NCBI GenBank assembly: GCA_045646525.1
Contig: JAZRKX010000051.1
Location: forward strand, 1 to 21,836
From: RGIG8748 sp045646525
GTDB taxonomy: Bacteria > Bacillota > Clostridia > UMGS1810
Direction of reading: 5' to 3'
Length of the DNA stretch: 21,836 bases
The number at the start of each line of letters is the position of its first letter. The stretch's first letter is position 1. The notes under the pieces are model-generated. The model saw nothing but the letters and a program-made list of their open reading frames with translations, was not told where the DNA came from and searched no databases. The position numbers were made by a program, and so were the translations under genes. Shown here in pieces: positions 21,698 to 21,836 of the stretch.

Positions 21698-21836
21698 GGC
21701 TCTTTGTCAATAGTTGGGGTCAAAATTGAATAATGGAATTTTGAGGGCGGTTGCAGCTTTTATGCAGCCGCCTTTCCAATATTAGATTTTTTGTAGTTAA
21801 ACATATGTAATATTCTTTTTCTGAATCTATTGAAAT
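21698..21836. mobile_element. ISL3-like insertion sequence, one end
   Basis: The terminal sequence GGCTCTTTGTCAATAGTTGG beginning at 21698 resembles the GGCTCTTTGTCAA-type ends of ISL3-family elements. The element continues beyond the right edge. The preceding octamer GAAAAGCA (21690-21697) is the expected length for an ISL3 target duplication, but the other copy is outside the window. A 10-bp hairpin (21746-21755/21763-21772) overlaps the transposase stop. Family assignment is from memory of the ends and the tail of the protein. Confidence 0.65.
21760..21836 (-). CDS. Transposase C-terminus (ISL3-like), cut by window edge
   Basis: Only the last 24 codons and stop are present. The visible part starts FNRFRKRILHMFNYKK and ends GKAAA. 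The basic FNRFRKRIL segment resembles the end of ISL3-type DDE transposases (…F.NFR.RI…). The stop lies inside a hairpin that can terminate the transcript within the element. Confidence 0.6.
   Translation of the reverse strand, partial: FNRFRKRILHMFNYKKSNIGKAAA

Overview
The window looks like chromosome from a low-to-mid GC Firmicute of the Clostridia, probably a gut-type Eubacteriales/Oscillospirales relative. The basis is strong AGGAGG-type ribosome sites, consensus TTGACA/TATAAT promoters, heavy use of ATA and AGA codons, hairpin-plus-U terminators, and a gene set of DUF624 (YesL-like) protein, NifS/NifU pair, MntP, AraC regulator, ATP-dependent PEP carboxykinase and long type-2-like IleRS. 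Species cannot be fixed from this evidence.

Left part (1-4301): a minus-strand unit of an SDR oxidoreductase followed by the start of topoisomerase III (topB, cut by the window edge) diverges from a plus-strand operon of DUF624 membrane protein, RNase HI, cysteine desulfurase and Fe-S scaffold. That operon ends in a 21-bp hairpin holding the stop codons of both converging genes. Middle part (4297-14274): an unidentified membrane protein diverges from thrS across two face-to-face consensus promoters. After thrS come a DUF5662 protein and the manganese exporter MntP. An M20 peptidase diverges from an AraC regulator, and ileS-purC follows from its own promoter. Neither thrS nor ileS has room for a T-box leader.

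Right-middle part (14241-18235): a minus-strand peptide-use operon, pepD dipeptidase, OPT-family transporter and a PqqD-like protein. The ribosome site of the transporter gene lies inside a terminator-like hairpin. Next is pckA on the minus strand, with a leader of about 145 nt holding a terminator-shaped hairpin. Upstream of it sits a separate miniature transcription unit (promoter, 19-codon ORF MCSSYKETSQAGLAKLKLE, terminator).

Right end (20180-21836) is accessory DNA, visibly more AT-rich. It holds an array of small triloop hairpins separated by ATGAAG/CTTCAT spacers and bounded by 24-nt direct repeats, an unidentified three-TM membrane protein with its own promoter, and the end of an ISL3-like insertion sequence with the tail of its transposase. 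The least explained items are the hairpin array, the 19-codon unit, the pckA leader and the RBS-masking hairpin of the peptide operon. The other genes are ordinary core metabolism and translation.
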